Positions 1 to 8,963 are shown, counted from the stretch's first letter. The stretch is 64,000 nucleotides of DNA from an uncultured Oscillospiraceae bacterium (GCA_902492045.1 CABUKB010000001.1:62001-126000); one strand, 5' to 3'. Notes: generated by a model from the letters alone, not told the origin. Translations and numbers: made by a program.

Positions 1-95
1 GCAAGGGCTCCTCTTTTTATTTGACGAAAAATTCACAACTCCCTGCCCGGCGATTTTTGGGTAAGCTGCCGGGATGTACGGGTTGTTTGGACTCC
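1..95. other. Window edge, no gene supported
   Basis: No convincing coding region lies between the window start and the stop of the MarR gene. Read on the minus strand, bases 1-20 contain a purine-rich AAAAAGAGGAG motif that could be a ribosome binding site for a minus-strand gene starting outside the window. That cannot be confirmed here. Confidence 0.3.
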
Positions 96-578
96 CTACT
101 CCGTCTTCTCTGTCATCTGCATCCCGTCGCGAAGGGAATTCCCTTCTTCCCGGAAAAAATTTCGGATATTTTCCATGGCCCTGGTCAGCACGTCGATCTC
201 CGGCTCCGGCAAACCTTGCACGACAGCCCGCGCCATGCGGCGGTGAAAGCGCTTGTGAGCATACGCCAGCGCCCGGCCTTTTTCGGTCAGGCGTACCCGC
301 ACCACGCGGCGGTCGGCTACCTCCCGCACCCGCTCCACATACTGTTTGGCTTCCAGCCGGTTGACCGCAGTCGTCATGGTGCCGGCTGTCACCTTGGTGG
401 CGGCGGCCAGGGACGATATGGTGGCCTGCCCGTCCTTGGCGACGGCATCCAGCAAATGCAGTTCCGTCACCGTCACACTCTCCTGGGTGGCGCGCCGCAG
501 CGACTGTTCCTCCACCTTGAGAATCGCGTTAAACGTCTCGACCAGCAGTGTGTTGAGAGATTCCAAACGGGGATCCAT
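96..578 (-). CDS. MarR family winged-helix transcriptional regulator
   Basis: A 160-residue protein of typical MarR length. The winged helix-turn-helix occupies about residues 35-105, with the recognition-helix region near AAATKVTAGTMTTAVNRLE and a wing with the family-typical DRRVVRVRLTEKG run. The start ATG follows AAGGAG at good spacing. It lies 34 bp downstream of the ABC exporter on the same strand and is probably co-transcribed, so it may control that exporter, but no operator was identified. The ligand is unknown. The family assignment is secure; the target is inference. Confidence 0.9.
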   Translation of the reverse strand: MDPRLESLNTLLVETFNAILKVEEQSLRRATQESVTVTELHLLDAVAKDGQATISSLAAATKVTAGTMTTAVNRLEAKQYVERVREVADRRVVRVRLTEKGRALAYAHKRFHRRMARAVVQGLPEPEIDVLTRAMENIRNFFREEGNSLRDGMQMTEKTE

Positions 579-612
579 CTTCCATCTCCTTCTTCATCGT
601 TTTTGACCGCAT

Positions 613-2346
613 TCATTCACCCAAGATATCCATGTTTTCATACTGCACCCGGTACAGACGGGCATAAGGCCCGTTGCGTTTCAACAATTGGTCGTGTGTG
701 CCGGTTTCCCGTATGCCGCTGCTATCAATATAGGCGATCACATCCGCACCTCGTATGGTGGAGAGGCGATGCGCAATCACCAGGGTGGTGCGGCCCTGTG
801 ACAATTTATCAAACGCGGCTTGAATATGCGCTTCCGTCATGGTGTCCAGTGCTGATGTTGCCTCGTCCAAGATCAGAATCGGCGGGTTTTTGAGAAAGAT
901 GCGGGCGATGCTCACCCGCTGCTTTTGCCCACCCGACAGCATCATGCCGCGTTCCCCGACATAGGTCTGGTAGCCGTCCGGCATCGCGAGAATGTCTTGG
1001 TGAATTTCGGCTTTTTTCGCCGCCTCAATCACTTCCGCATCCGTGGCGTCAATGCGGCCGTACCGGATATTTTCAAGAATGGTGTCGGCAAACAGGAGAA
1101 CCTCCTGCTGCACAATCCCCACCTGTTCCCGCAAAGACGCTAGGGTGATGCTGCGGATATCCCGTCCGTCGATGCGGATTTCTCCTGCTTCAATCTCATA
1201 AAACCGTGGGATCAAATGGCAGAGGGTGCTCTTTCCCCCGCCAGACGGCCCCACCAGGGCGAGCGTCTCCCCTGCCCGGATATGCAGGTTAATGCCGGTC
1301 AGGATGCGGATTCCCTCATCATAGGAAAAAGCCACATCCCGAAACTCCACATCCCCCCGTACATGGGTAAGAGGCGCTGCGTCGGGCGCATCGGCGATAT
1401 CCGGTTCCACTGCCATCAATTCTCGAAACCGCACAAATCCAGCCATCCCGACGGTATATTGTTCCACAAAACTGGACAGGCGGCGGATGGGCTGCAAAAA
1501 GGTCCCGACATACAGAGAAAAGGTGAACAGATCAATGTAATCGAGATCTCCCCGCATGATGAGAAACCCGCCGAAAGCGATGACCGCCACATTCATTATA
1601 CTACTGAGAAAGTCGAGGCCGGAAAGGAAAATCCCCATTTCACGATAGTAATCCCGCTTCGCTGTGCGGTAACGGGTATTGCCCTCTTCAAATTTCCGGA
1701 TTTCATGCGCCTCGTTATGGAAAGCCCGGGCTACCCGTATCCCCGATATGCTGGATTCGATATCCGCATTGATCCCGGCAGTGCGTTCCTTGACCCGGCG
1801 GGAAGCCTTCATCATCCGCTTGCGCCGCCAGACGGTAAACAGTAAGATCAAAGGGATCAAAATCAAGATCAGCAGCGCCAGCTGCCAACGGATGGTAAGC
1901 ATGATCACAACCGCGCCCAACAGGGTAAGGGCGGAAATGAACAAATCTTCGGGGCCGTGGTGCGCGAGCTCCACCACCTCGAACAGATCGTTGACCACCC
2001 GGGACATCAGATGCCCGGTCCGGTTTTTATCAAAAAAGCGAAAAGGCAACGTCTGCAAATGGCGGAAGAGTTCGCTGCGCATATCGGCCTCCATCTGTAC
2101 CCCCAGCATATGGCCCCAGGTATTGACAAAATACTGGAACCCCGCCCGAAGAAGATAAGCGGCCGCCAGCGCACCCATCACCCCAAAAAACGCGGCATAG
2201 GCGTTTTGAGGCAAAAGATTCTGCATCGCGTAGCGGGACGTGATGGGAAACAGCAGATCCACCGCCGCAATCATAAAAGCGCAAAGCATATCCGCCACAA
2301 ACAGTTTGATATGTGGACGGTAATACCGTGCGAACTGCCGTATCAT
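613..2346 (-). CDS. ABC exporter, fused permease and ATPase (MsbA/LmrA-like half transporter)
   Basis: A 577-residue half-exporter: six membrane helices in the first ~300 residues, then a nucleotide-binding domain. The Walker A GPSGGGKST lies near residue 365, the signature LSGGQKQR near 467 and the Walker B LILDEATS near 490. The frame stays open 29 codons further upstream, but the ATG at 2346 (MIRQFARYY) gives the normal family N terminus and follows a GAGGCGGG-like ribosome site. It probably works as a homodimer, since no partner is adjacent. The substrate cannot be told from sequence. The MarR gene follows in the same transcription unit. Confidence 0.9.
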   Translation of the reverse strand: MIRQFARYYRPHIKLFVADMLCAFMIAAVDLLFPITSRYAMQNLLPQNAYAAFFGVMGALAAAYLLRAGFQYFVNTWGHMLGVQMEADMRSELFRHLQTLPFRFFDKNRTGHLMSRVVNDLFEVVELAHHGPEDLFISALTLLGAVVIMLTIRWQLALLILILIPLILLFTVWRRKRMMKASRRVKERTAGINADIESSISGIRVARAFHNEAHEIRKFEEGNTRYRTAKRDYYREMGIFLSGLDFLSSIMNVAVIAFGGFLIMRGDLDYIDLFTFSLYVGTFLQPIRRLSSFVEQYTVGMAGFVRFRELMAVEPDIADAPDAAPLTHVRGDVEFRDVAFSYDEGIRILTGINLHIRAGETLALVGPSGGGKSTLCHLIPRFYEIEAGEIRIDGRDIRSITLASLREQVGIVQQEVLLFADTILENIRYGRIDATDAEVIEAAKKAEIHQDILAMPDGYQTYVGERGMMLSGGQKQRVSIARIFLKNPPILILDEATSALDTMTEAHIQAAFDKLSQGRTTLVIAHRLSTIRGADVIAYIDSSGIRETGTHDQLLKRNGPYARLYRVQYENMDILGE

Positions 2347-2414
2347 GAAAAACCCGCCTCTCAAAAAACTGAATTCGCATGGACCAGCCGCCTTCTGCGG
2401 CGGGGGCAAAACCT

Positions 2415-2942
2415 TCAGGGAATCGGGGTACACGGAGGGATCAGGCGGATCTCCAGCCCCTGTTTTTCCGCCAATCGGACCGTATAGGCGGTTCCCCCGG
2501 GCGACCCATTAAAGACGGCAATCAAACGGGCGGTATGTTCCACCATCCAGCGATTGCGGACATGCATGACATAGGGGGCATAAGCGGGGGAAATGGTCAG
2601 CCGCCCATCGGCCATCCGCAGCAGGGACCGATACCGTGCCCGGTCGGCCGGCGGCCAGCGCGTCTCCTGGCCCGGACAGGGAACTGCCGCAATCAGGTGA
2701 ACGTCAGGCCGCGTCCCCCGCATGGCCAAAACCTCTTCGGCGGCCAGGGTATCGGCCCCCAGCGCCATCCCGCATACGAAATCCCGATACCCGTCGCCGT
2801 ACGCCTCTTCCAGCGCCGTCCGAATCCGCCCACGCAGCGGCGACGTGGAAGAGTGCCAGGCGGGGTATCCCCCCGGAAGTTCGCCGGGGCGGTGGCCGCT
2901 CAAGCAGCAGGCGGTCTCCCTCCGGAATTCCGGCGCGGTCAT
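2415..2942 (-). CDS. SLOG/DUF1273 (YpsA-like) nucleotide-binding-fold protein
   Basis: A 175-residue protein opening with the CLSGHRPGELPG motif and containing FVCGMALGADTLAAE, both typical of the YpsA/DUF1273 branch of the SLOG superfamily. These proteins have a Rossmann-like fold thought to bind a nucleotide-type ligand; the biochemical role is not established. The start at 2942 is chosen because AGGGGGG precedes it by seven bases, while the longer version lacks a ribosome site. A TTGCCA-17-TATACT promoter lies upstream. The gene diverges from the DUF815 gene. Confidence 0.8.
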   Translation of the reverse strand: MTAPEFRRETACCLSGHRPGELPGGYPAWHSSTSPLRGRIRTALEEAYGDGYRDFVCGMALGADTLAAEEVLAMRGTRPDVHLIAAVPCPGQETRWPPADRARYRSLLRMADGRLTISPAYAPYVMHVRNRWMVEHTARLIAVFNGSPGGTAYTVRLAEKQGLEIRLIPPCTPIP

Positions 2943-2991
2943 AATCGTCCCCCCTGTATTCCAGCACCGGCGCGCTGTCATTCTGCTCTAT

Positions 2992-3020
2992 AGTATAACG
3001 GGATCGAGAGAGAATGGCAA
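2992..3020 (-). promoter_or_regulatory. Sigma-A-type promoter for the SLOG gene
   Basis: On the minus strand, TTGCCA (3020-3015) is followed after 17 bases by TATACT (2997-2992). It lies 50 bp upstream of the SLOG start and back to back with the plus-strand promoter at 3032. Confidence 0.6.
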
Positions 3021-3031
3021 GGGCGGATCAG

Positions 3032-3060
3032 TTGACAGATCGGTATCATGGGGTTAAAAT
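3032..3060 (+). promoter_or_regulatory. Sigma-A-type promoter for the DUF815 gene
   Basis: TTGACA (3032-3037), a 17-base spacer and TAAAAT (3055-3060), about 50 bp ahead of the DUF815 start codon. A near-consensus match. Confidence 0.7.
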
Positions 3061-3109
3061 GCGGGAGAATCCCCCGGTTTTCACCGGAACGAAAGAAGGA
3101 GCATCTCTT

Positions 3110-4369
3110 ATGCCGGTATCCGCCTCTATCCGCCGCCTTTATCTGGAACTCCTCTCATTATCGGTCTACCGAAGCGTTTTGAAAAAGCCGGTGACCAGTT
3201 CGCTCTTGAAGGTGTTTGAAGCCGCAGTGGAAGGAGAAGCGGCGGCTTTGTGCGCCCGGTGGGGAGAGCTTTGCCGCATATTGCTCCAAAAAGGACAGAT
3301 GGCAAGCCTGCCTGCCGCCGTGGCGGAGGAAGTCCTGGAGGATGAAAACCCCTTTGTCATCCGGCTGGTTTCCCAAACGCCAGACACCGCCGCGCCGGAT
3401 GCGCTGACCGCAGCCGCGCTGCGGGATTTGAGGGTTTTATACGACGCCGCTTCCGCCGGGCCGGAAGAATTGTGTGCGGATCTGGAACCGGAACTCGCCG
3501 CCTCCCTGCCCGCCTGGGGAACTGCGGGCGCTTCGTCCCCCTTGAACGGGCCTTGGCACACGGCTTTGGCGGCCCTGGCAGCCTACCATCAATCCCACGG
3601 CTGCGGCCTCTTTACCGCCCATCGCGCCTTTTTATGGAGCAAAGGGGCTATCCAGCCCGTGGAGCATCCCGATCCGATTCGCCTGTCGGATCTCAAGGAT
3701 TATGCGGCGCAAAGGCAGATCGCGGTGGACAACACCCGGGCATTTCTGGATGGATTTGAAGCCAACAACATGTTGTTGTATGGGGACCGCGGCACCGGCA
3801 AATCCTCCACCGTCAAGGCGCTTCTCAACGAATACGCCAGCCGGGGTCTGCGCATGATCGAGCTGCCCAAGGAAGCGTTGTGCGATCTGCCCGGGCTCAC
3901 CGGCTACCTGGCTCGTTTGCCGATGAAATTCATCCTGTTTATCGACGACCTTTCCTTTGCGGGAAACGACGATTCTTTCGCCGCCCTCAAAGCGGTACTC
4001 GAAGGGGGGCTGGCTTCCCGTCCGGCCAACGTTCTCATTTATGCCACCTCCAACCGGCGGCACCTTCTCAGGGAGAGTTTTCGGGACCGGGACGGGGACG
4101 AGGTGCATGCCGCCGACACCGTCCAGGAGGCGGTATCCCTATCCGACCGGTTTGGTATCAGCCTGACCTTCCTCATGCCGGATAAGAAGCACTTTCTCGA
4201 GATTGTGGCTCAGATTGCGGCCGACCGTGGCCTGAAGGTGGAACGGGACATCCTGCTGGCCGCCGCCGAACGATGGGCGCTGGAGCGCGGGGCCCGGTCG
4301 CCGCGGTATGCAAAACAGTTTGTCGCCGATGCCGAGGCCAGGCTGGCCCGGGGCGAAGCCCTGCTATAA
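3110..4369 (+). CDS. DUF815 family AAA-type ATP-binding protein
   Basis: A 419-residue protein. The C-terminal half carries a P-loop (GDRGTGKSS, about residues 225-233), a Walker B-like FILFIDDLSF, and the ATSNRRHL and SDRFG motifs typical of DUF815 ATPases. The N-terminal ~190 residues are helical and less conserved. The family is related to DnaA/Cdc48-type AAA ATPases and has no settled function. ATG 3110 is preferred because AAGGAG lies nine bases upstream; the 32-codon longer form overlaps the promoter. The gene is monocistronic or the first gene of its unit. Confidence 0.85.
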   Translation: MPVSASIRRLYLELLSLSVYRSVLKKPVTSSLLKVFEAAVEGEAAALCARWGELCRILLQKGQMASLPAAVAEEVLEDENPFVIRLVSQTPDTAAPDALTAAALRDLRVLYDAASAGPEELCADLEPELAASLPAWGTAGASSPLNGPWHTALAALAAYHQSHGCGLFTAHRAFLWSKGAIQPVEHPDPIRLSDLKDYAAQRQIAVDNTRAFLDGFEANNMLLYGDRGTGKSSTVKALLNEYASRGLRMIELPKEALCDLPGLTGYLARLPMKFILFIDDLSFAGNDDSFAALKAVLEGGLASRPANVLIYATSNRRHLLRESFRDRDGDEVHAADTVQEAVSLSDRFGISLTFLMPDKKHFLEIVAQIAADRGLKVERDILLAAAERWALERGARSPRYAKQFVADAEARLARGEALL

Positions 4370-4429
4370 GAAAGCGCGGCCGCCGGCGGGCCATTTTTAG
4401 CGGTATGTTCTCGTGGCCGGCCCGCCGCG

Positions 4430-4458
4430 TTGACAGGAAGCGGCAAACCCGGTACAAT
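4430..4458 (+). promoter_or_regulatory. Sigma-A-type promoter for the 107-residue gene
   Basis: TTGACA (4430-4435), exactly 17 bases, then TACAAT (4453-4458). The start codon is 36 bases downstream of the -10 box. Confidence 0.75.
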
Positions 4459-4493
4459 ATGGCTAAAATCCCCTATGAAAGAGAGGGCGGCCT

Positions 4494-4817
4494 ATGGGGT
4501 GGTTCCGACGGGGCCCCAAAAAAAGCGGCAGCATGGCGGACGAGGCACTGCGCCGGCTGGACGGCAGGCTGCTCAAATATGCCGTGCGCCGCGAACTTGA
4601 CGAGAATGGCAGCCCGATTGAGGTTGTACTGGGAAAAGACGGCCGTCTGATGGTGCTGGAGGACCGGGTTATCGTCATGGCGGACGGGAAAGAGGTCTTT
4701 TCCGCCCCCCTGGATACGGTCAAAAGCGGCGAGCTGATGAGCCTGGACGGGATCGTACTCTCGGGGCAGGACAGCGTGACCGGCGGTTTTGCCACCGTAG
4801 TGGGATTCTACGTATAG
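4494..4817 (+). CDS. Small conserved-looking protein of unknown function
   Basis: A 107-residue protein with no signal peptide or membrane helix. The N terminus is basic (WFRRGPKKSG). The rest alternates short hydrophobic strands with turns (VVLGKDGRLMVLEDRVIVMADG), which suggests a small beta-rich domain. A strong dedicated promoter and an AGAGGGCGG ribosome site support it as a real gene. It sits between the DUF815 gene and glyQS, each with its own promoter, so it may be its own short unit. I do not recognise the family and assign no function. Confidence 0.75.
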   Translation: MGWFRRGPKKSGSMADEALRRLDGRLLKYAVRRELDENGSPIEVVLGKDGRLMVLEDRVIVMADGKEVFSAPLDTVKSGELMSLDGIVLSGQDSVTGGFATVVGFYV

Positions 4818-4838
4818 TTCCCATCCCCCTTTTTCGGA

Positions 4839-4867
4839 TTGACAAGCGCCGGCGGCCGGTTTAAACT
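4839..4867 (+). promoter_or_regulatory. Sigma-A-type promoter for glyQS
   Basis: TTGACA (4839-4844), 17-base spacer, TAAACT (4862-4867). The leader to the glyQS ATG is only about 50 bases, too short for a T-box antiterminator. Confidence 0.7.
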
Positions 4868-4925
4868 GATGAATAGCTCCATTTCCCGCCGGGATAGGGA
4901 AGATTGCTACGAAAGGAACATTTCG

Positions 4926-6305
4926 ATGAACAACAGCGAAAAGACCATGGATCAGATCGTCGCCCTGTGCAAAAACCGGGGATTTGTCTATCCCGGTTCG
5001 GACATCTATGGAGGTCTGGCCAACACGTGGGATTACGGGCCATTGGGTGTCGAGCTGAAAAACAACGTCAAACGGGCCTGGTGGAAGAAATTTGTCCAGG
5101 AATGCCCCTATAATGTCGGCCTGGACAGTGCCATTTTGATGAATCCCCAGGTGTGGGTGGCATCGGGTCACGTGGGAAACTTTTCGGATCCGCTGATGGA
5201 CTGCAAGAGCTGCAAAACCCGCCACCGGGCCGATCAGCTCATTGAGGGCACCGGGGTCAACCCTGCCGGCTGGAGTTTCGAGAAGATGAAGGCCTATATC
5301 GACGAACACGACATTCGCTGCCCCCAATGCGGCGAGCGGAATTTCACCGATATCCGCACCTTTAACCTGATGTTTAAAACCTTTCAGGGTGTGACGGAGG
5401 ACGCTAAAAACGAAATATACCTGCGGCCCGAAACGGCACAGGGAATTTTCGTCAACTTTGCGAACATCCAGCGGACCTCCCGCAAAAAAGTGCCTTTCGG
5501 CGTGGCTCAAATTGGCAAATCCTTCCGCAACGAAATCACGCCCGGCAACTTTACCTTCCGCACCCGGGAGTTTGAGCAGATGGAACTTGAGTTTTTCTGC
5601 AAGCCCGGCACCGATCTGGAATGGTTCAGCTACTGGAAAACCTACTGCCATCAGTGGCTCCTCTCTCTGGGAATGCGGGACGAAAATCTCAAACTGCGGG
5701 ACCACGAACAGGAGGAGCTGTCCCATTACTCCAAGGCGACCACCGATTTCGAGTTCCGTTTCCCTTTCGGGTGGGGCGAACTGTGGGGCGTGGCCGACCG
5801 CACCGATTACGACCTGACCCAGCATATCCGTCAATCAGGACAGAAACTCGAATATTTCGACCCCGAGTCGGGCGAACATTATGTGCCCTATGTGATCGAG
5901 CCTTCTCTGGGCGCCGACCGGGTGGTGCTCGCCTTCCTGTGCGATGCGTATGACGAAGAAGTGGTAGACGAGGAGAAGCAGGATATACGGGTGGTGCTCC
6001 GGCTCCATCCCGCTCTCGCCCCCTTCAAAGCGGCGGTGCTGCCTCTGTCCAAAAAGCTCGGGGAAGCCGCCCGGGAAATCTACGAGTCTCTGGCCCGGGA
6101 TTTCATGGTGGATTACGACGACGCCGGATCCATCGGCAAACGCTATCGCCGTCAGGATGAAATCGGCACGCCCTACTGCGTTACCTTTGATTTCGATTCC
6201 CTCGAGGACCGGTGCGTCACTGTACGGGACCGCGACACCATGTCCCAGGAACGGGTCGCCATCGACAACCTGGCCGCCTATTTGCAAACGAAAACCGCGT
6301 TCTGA
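4926..6305 (+). CDS. glyQS: Glycyl-tRNA synthetase, single-chain (homodimeric) type
   Basis: A 459-residue class II synthetase that charges tRNA-Gly with glycine in the cytoplasm. Visible motifs are the N-terminal RGFVYPGSDIYGGLANTWDYG, RPETAQGIF near residue 166, FRNEITPG followed by FRTREFEQMELEFF, and the class II motif 3 EPSLGADR near 325. The C-terminal anticodon-binding domain follows. Paired cysteines (CKSC and CPQC) lie in the insertion between motifs 1 and 2. Length fits the homodimeric type rather than the alpha2-beta2 enzyme. ATG 4926 follows AAAGGAAC; the upstream extension covers the promoter. No T-box leader is present, unlike many Firmicutes copies. Confidence 0.97.
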   Translation: MNNSEKTMDQIVALCKNRGFVYPGSDIYGGLANTWDYGPLGVELKNNVKRAWWKKFVQECPYNVGLDSAILMNPQVWVASGHVGNFSDPLMDCKSCKTRHRADQLIEGTGVNPAGWSFEKMKAYIDEHDIRCPQCGERNFTDIRTFNLMFKTFQGVTEDAKNEIYLRPETAQGIFVNFANIQRTSRKKVPFGVAQIGKSFRNEITPGNFTFRTREFEQMELEFFCKPGTDLEWFSYWKTYCHQWLLSLGMRDENLKLRDHEQEELSHYSKATTDFEFRFPFGWGELWGVADRTDYDLTQHIRQSGQKLEYFDPESGEHYVPYVIEPSLGADRVVLAFLCDAYDEEVVDEEKQDIRVVLRLHPALAPFKAAVLPLSKKLGEAAREIYESLARDFMVDYDDAGSIGKRYRRQDEIGTPYCVTFDFDSLEDRCVTVRDRDTMSQERVAIDNLAAYLQTKTAF

Positions 6306-6387
6306 TACAAATCGGGCTTCAACCGGCCGCGCCGTTACGGATGCGGCCGGTTTTCTGCACAGACAGCGGAGGAAATCAGGCGTTTTC

Positions 6388-6415
6388 TTGACAGCGCGCG
6401 GGATTGTGGTAAGAT
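6388..6415 (+). promoter_or_regulatory. Sigma-A-type promoter for proC
   Basis: TTGACA (6388-6393), 16-base spacer, TAAGAT (6410-6415), about 50 bp before the proC start. Confidence 0.6.
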
Positions 6416-6467
6416 GGAAGAAAAAAGGCCGATTCCGAACGGAAAAGGCCCTACTGGGGGAGACGGA

Positions 6468-7283
6468 ATGAAAATCGGATTTATAGGTGCCGGGAATATG
6501 GCGGGCGCGATACTCCGCGGGATGACGGCTGCCGGGTTCCCCGGCAACGACCTGCTGGTCTACGACACAGATGCCGCCAAGCTGGCGGCTTTATTCGAAG
6601 AATGCGGGATCCGCATCTGCGATTCCTCAACGGAAGCGGCCGAAGGGGCGGACGCCGTGCTTTTGGCTGTCAAACCCCAGGTGTTTCCCGAAGTACTTCC
6701 GGCATTGTCTCCGGTGCTTCGCCAAAGACGGCCTCTGGTGATCTCCATCGCGGCGGGCAAGACACTCGCCTCCATCCAGGCGATGACCGGGCCGGAACTG
6801 CCGATTGTACGGGTGATGCCCAATCTGAACGCCCGGGTGGGAGAAGCGATGTCGGCCTTCTGCGGAAATTCTCTGGTGACGGAAGAACACCGGAATGCCG
6901 TTCGGATGATTTTTGAAACCGTCGGAGAAATCATGGAACTCGAGGAGCGGTACTTCTCCGCCTATTCGGCCATCGCGGGCTGTTCACCCGCCTTTACCTT
7001 TTTGTACGTGGACGCTTTGGCTCAGGCGGCTGTCCGGTATGGCATCTCCAAAGCCGCCGCGCTTCAAATCGCGGAACAGGCAGTTTTGGGAAGTGCGCGG
7101 CTGCTCAAAGAATCGGGGGACCATCCCCGCGCGCTGATGGATGCCGTCTGTTCACCGGGCGGCACCACCATCGAGGGGGTGCGGGCGCTCGTGCGGGAGG
7201 GTTTTGAAGCCGCTGTACAGGCCGCTGTCGAGGCGAGCACCGACAAGGACCGGAAATTGCAGGTTGACACCACAGACGGTTGA
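6468..7283 (+). CDS. proC: Pyrroline-5-carboxylate reductase
   Basis: A 271-residue enzyme catalysing the last step of proline synthesis, NAD(P)H-dependent reduction of 1-pyrroline-5-carboxylate to proline. The Rossmann motif GFIGAGNMAGAI opens the protein. VKPQVFPEVL, RVMPNLNARVG and the C-terminal SPGGTTIEGVRAL block are diagnostic for ProC. The start at 6468 follows GGGGGAG; 18 further upstream codons run into the promoter. The gene has its own promoter, and rsmD follows after about 90 bp. Confidence 0.96.
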   Translation: MKIGFIGAGNMAGAILRGMTAAGFPGNDLLVYDTDAAKLAALFEECGIRICDSSTEAAEGADAVLLAVKPQVFPEVLPALSPVLRQRRPLVISIAAGKTLASIQAMTGPELPIVRVMPNLNARVGEAMSAFCGNSLVTEEHRNAVRMIFETVGEIMELEERYFSAYSAIAGCSPAFTFLYVDALAQAAVRYGISKAAALQIAEQAVLGSARLLKESGDHPRALMDAVCSPGGTTIEGVRALVREGFEAAVQAAVEASTDKDRKLQVDTTDG

Positions 7284-7373
7284 TGGGATAATAGAAGGGT
7301 AACGTGAGTTCTGTGCTTGACGGACCCCGGCGGCCCGGACATGCTGTGAACAGTCGGAGTGAGACAATACAAC

Positions 7374-7943
7374 ATGAGAGTGATCACGGGAACGGCCCGG
7401 GGGCATCGTCTGGAAACCCTTTCGGGGGAAGAAACCCGGCCGACGGCGGAACGGGTTAAAGAAGGCCTGTTCTCCGCCATACAGTTTGATATCGAAGGGC
7501 GGCGGGTGCTCGACCTGTTCGCGGGTTCCGGTCAGCTTGGCATCGAATCGCTCAGCCGCGGTGCGGCGGAATGCGTTTTTGTCGACCGGAATCCTAAAGC
7601 GGCGGATATCATCCGGCGCAATCTGCAGGCGGTGGGGTTATTTGCCAGCGCACATGTTCTCACAACCGACGCCATGCAGTTTCTGGAACGCGGCCGCGAA
7701 CGTTTTGACCTCGCGTTTCTCGATCCCCCGTACGCAGCGGGTCTGCTCCCTCGGGCGTTGACGCTGCTGGCCCCGCAGATCAATCCGGGCGGGACCGTGA
7801 TCTGCGAGAGCGACCAGGCCACGGCCCCCGGCGAGACGGCCGGCCTCCGGCTTCGTAAAATATACCGTTACGGACGGGTCTGCATTTGGTTATACCGGAA
7901 GGAAAACGGGACGGAATGTCCGGAAGGCGGCGACCGATTGTGA
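7374..7943 (+). CDS. rsmD: 16S rRNA (guanine(966)-N2)-methyltransferase RsmD
   Basis: A 189-residue SAM-dependent methyltransferase. The N terminus MRVITGTARGHRLETL is the family signature. The SAM-binding motif is DLFAGSGQLGIE and the catalytic motif is LDPPY (D-P-P-Y). The protein modifies G966 of 16S rRNA in the small subunit. ATG 7374 is used, ten bases after GGAGTGAG. Its stop codon overlaps the coaD GTG (GTGA), so the two genes are translationally coupled, the usual rsmD-coaD arrangement. Confidence 0.95.
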   Translation: MRVITGTARGHRLETLSGEETRPTAERVKEGLFSAIQFDIEGRRVLDLFAGSGQLGIESLSRGAAECVFVDRNPKAADIIRRNLQAVGLFASAHVLTTDAMQFLERGRERFDLAFLDPPYAAGLLPRALTLLAPQINPGGTVICESDQATAPGETAGLRLRKIYRYGRVCIWLYRKENGTECPEGGDRL

Positions 7944-8443
7944 AAAGCGCGATATGTCCGGGCAGCTTTGATCCCGTGACCCACGGCCATCTGGATATCG
8001 TTCGCCGTGCGGCCGCCATGTTCGACCGGGTGACGGTGGTGGTCATGACCAATTCGCAGAAGGTTCCGGCCTTCACATGCGAAGAACGGGTGGACTTCCT
8101 GCGGCGGGCCACCGCCGGCCTATCCAATGTCGAAGTCGACGCTTTCGGCGGCCTGCTGGCGGAATATGCCCGGCTCAAAGGCGCGAATGTGATCGTCAAG
8201 GGCCTGCGGGCCATGTCGGATTTTGAATATGAATTCCAAATGGCTCTGACCAATCGCAAACTCAACCCTCTTGTCGAAACAGTCTTTCTGACCACAACGG
8301 CGGAACACATGTACCTCTCTTCCAGCCTCGTCAAACAAGTGGCGGGTCTCGGCGGAGATATCACGGGATTCGTACCGACCTGCATTATGCCGGATATTCT
8401 ACAGAAAATTGGAGGCGCTCAGGGAATCCCCGGCGTTGAATAA
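7940..8443 (+). CDS. coaD: Phosphopantetheine adenylyltransferase
   Basis: A 167-residue nucleotidyltransferase of the coenzyme A pathway, joining ATP and 4'-phosphopantetheine to give dephospho-CoA. The CPGSFDPVTHGHLDIV motif holds the T/HxGH nucleotide-binding signature, and LSSSLVKQVAGLGGDI near the C terminus is the ISSS-type motif. The start is a GTG at 7940 overlapping the rsmD stop, preceded by GGAAGGCGG. The in-frame ATG at 7886 would add 18 residues absent from the family. Confidence 0.96.
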   Translation: MKSAICPGSFDPVTHGHLDIVRRAAAMFDRVTVVVMTNSQKVPAFTCEERVDFLRRATAGLSNVEVDAFGGLLAEYARLKGANVIVKGLRAMSDFEYEFQMALTNRKLNPLVETVFLTTTAEHMYLSSSLVKQVAGLGGDITGFVPTCIMPDILQKIGGAQGIPGVE

Positions 8444-8480
8444 TCCTCCGGTGACGTTCAAAGGAAAGGAATGGTCTACA

Positions 8481-8963
8481 ATGACGGTAGAAGAACTGCT
8501 CGACCAGATCGACGATATGATCGACAAGGCGTGGAGTTTTCCTTTGTCCGGCGGCCGATGCGTCGTGGACGCCAACCATCTGCGGGACATCATCGACGAC
8601 ATCCGGGGAAATATCCCCAGCGAAGTCCGGCAGGCGCGCGCCATCGTTTCCGACCGGGCTGATATCATCGCCACGGCGAAACGGGAGGCAGAAGGGATCG
8701 TCCGAAACGCCGAAGAACGGGCCCGCAACCTGGTCGCTCACGAGGAAGTTGTCCGCCAGGCACAGCAGAAGGCCAACGAAATCCTTGGCCAGGCACAGCA
8801 AAAGGCAAGGGAAATGCGCCGGGGTGCCAATGAGTTTGCGGAGGATGTACTCAAACGGACCGAGGAAACCATGGCCAAGCATCTTGGGGAACTGCGTCAG
8901 GCCAGGCAAGTACTCCGCAACCCCGGACGCTCGTCCAGTCCGTCGGAAGAGGACGAGGCGTAA
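8481..8963 (+). CDS. Coiled-coil protein resembling ATPase subunit B/H stalk proteins
   Basis: A 160-residue protein with an N-terminal helical segment (TVEELLDQIDDMIDKAW) and a long charged coiled coil from about residue 60, rich in Ala, Glu, Gln and Arg. It contains the near-repeat QAQQKANEILGQAQQKAREM. Such proteins follow coaD in many Clostridia and are annotated only as hypothetical or ATPase-like. The start at 8481 follows AAGGAAAGG. No catalytic motif is visible. It ends the coaD unit, followed by a strong terminator. Confidence 0.75.
   Translation: MTVEELLDQIDDMIDKAWSFPLSGGRCVVDANHLRDIIDDIRGNIPSEVRQARAIVSDRADIIATAKREAEGIVRNAEERARNLVAHEEVVRQAQQKANEILGQAQQKAREMRRGANEFAEDVLKRTEETMAKHLGELRQARQVLRNPGRSSSPSEEDEA

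Noticed and set aside
4473..5834. A 453-codon minus frame opposite glyQS
   Set aside because: Shadow of the glycyl-tRNA synthetase gene, without a ribosome site or family resemblance.
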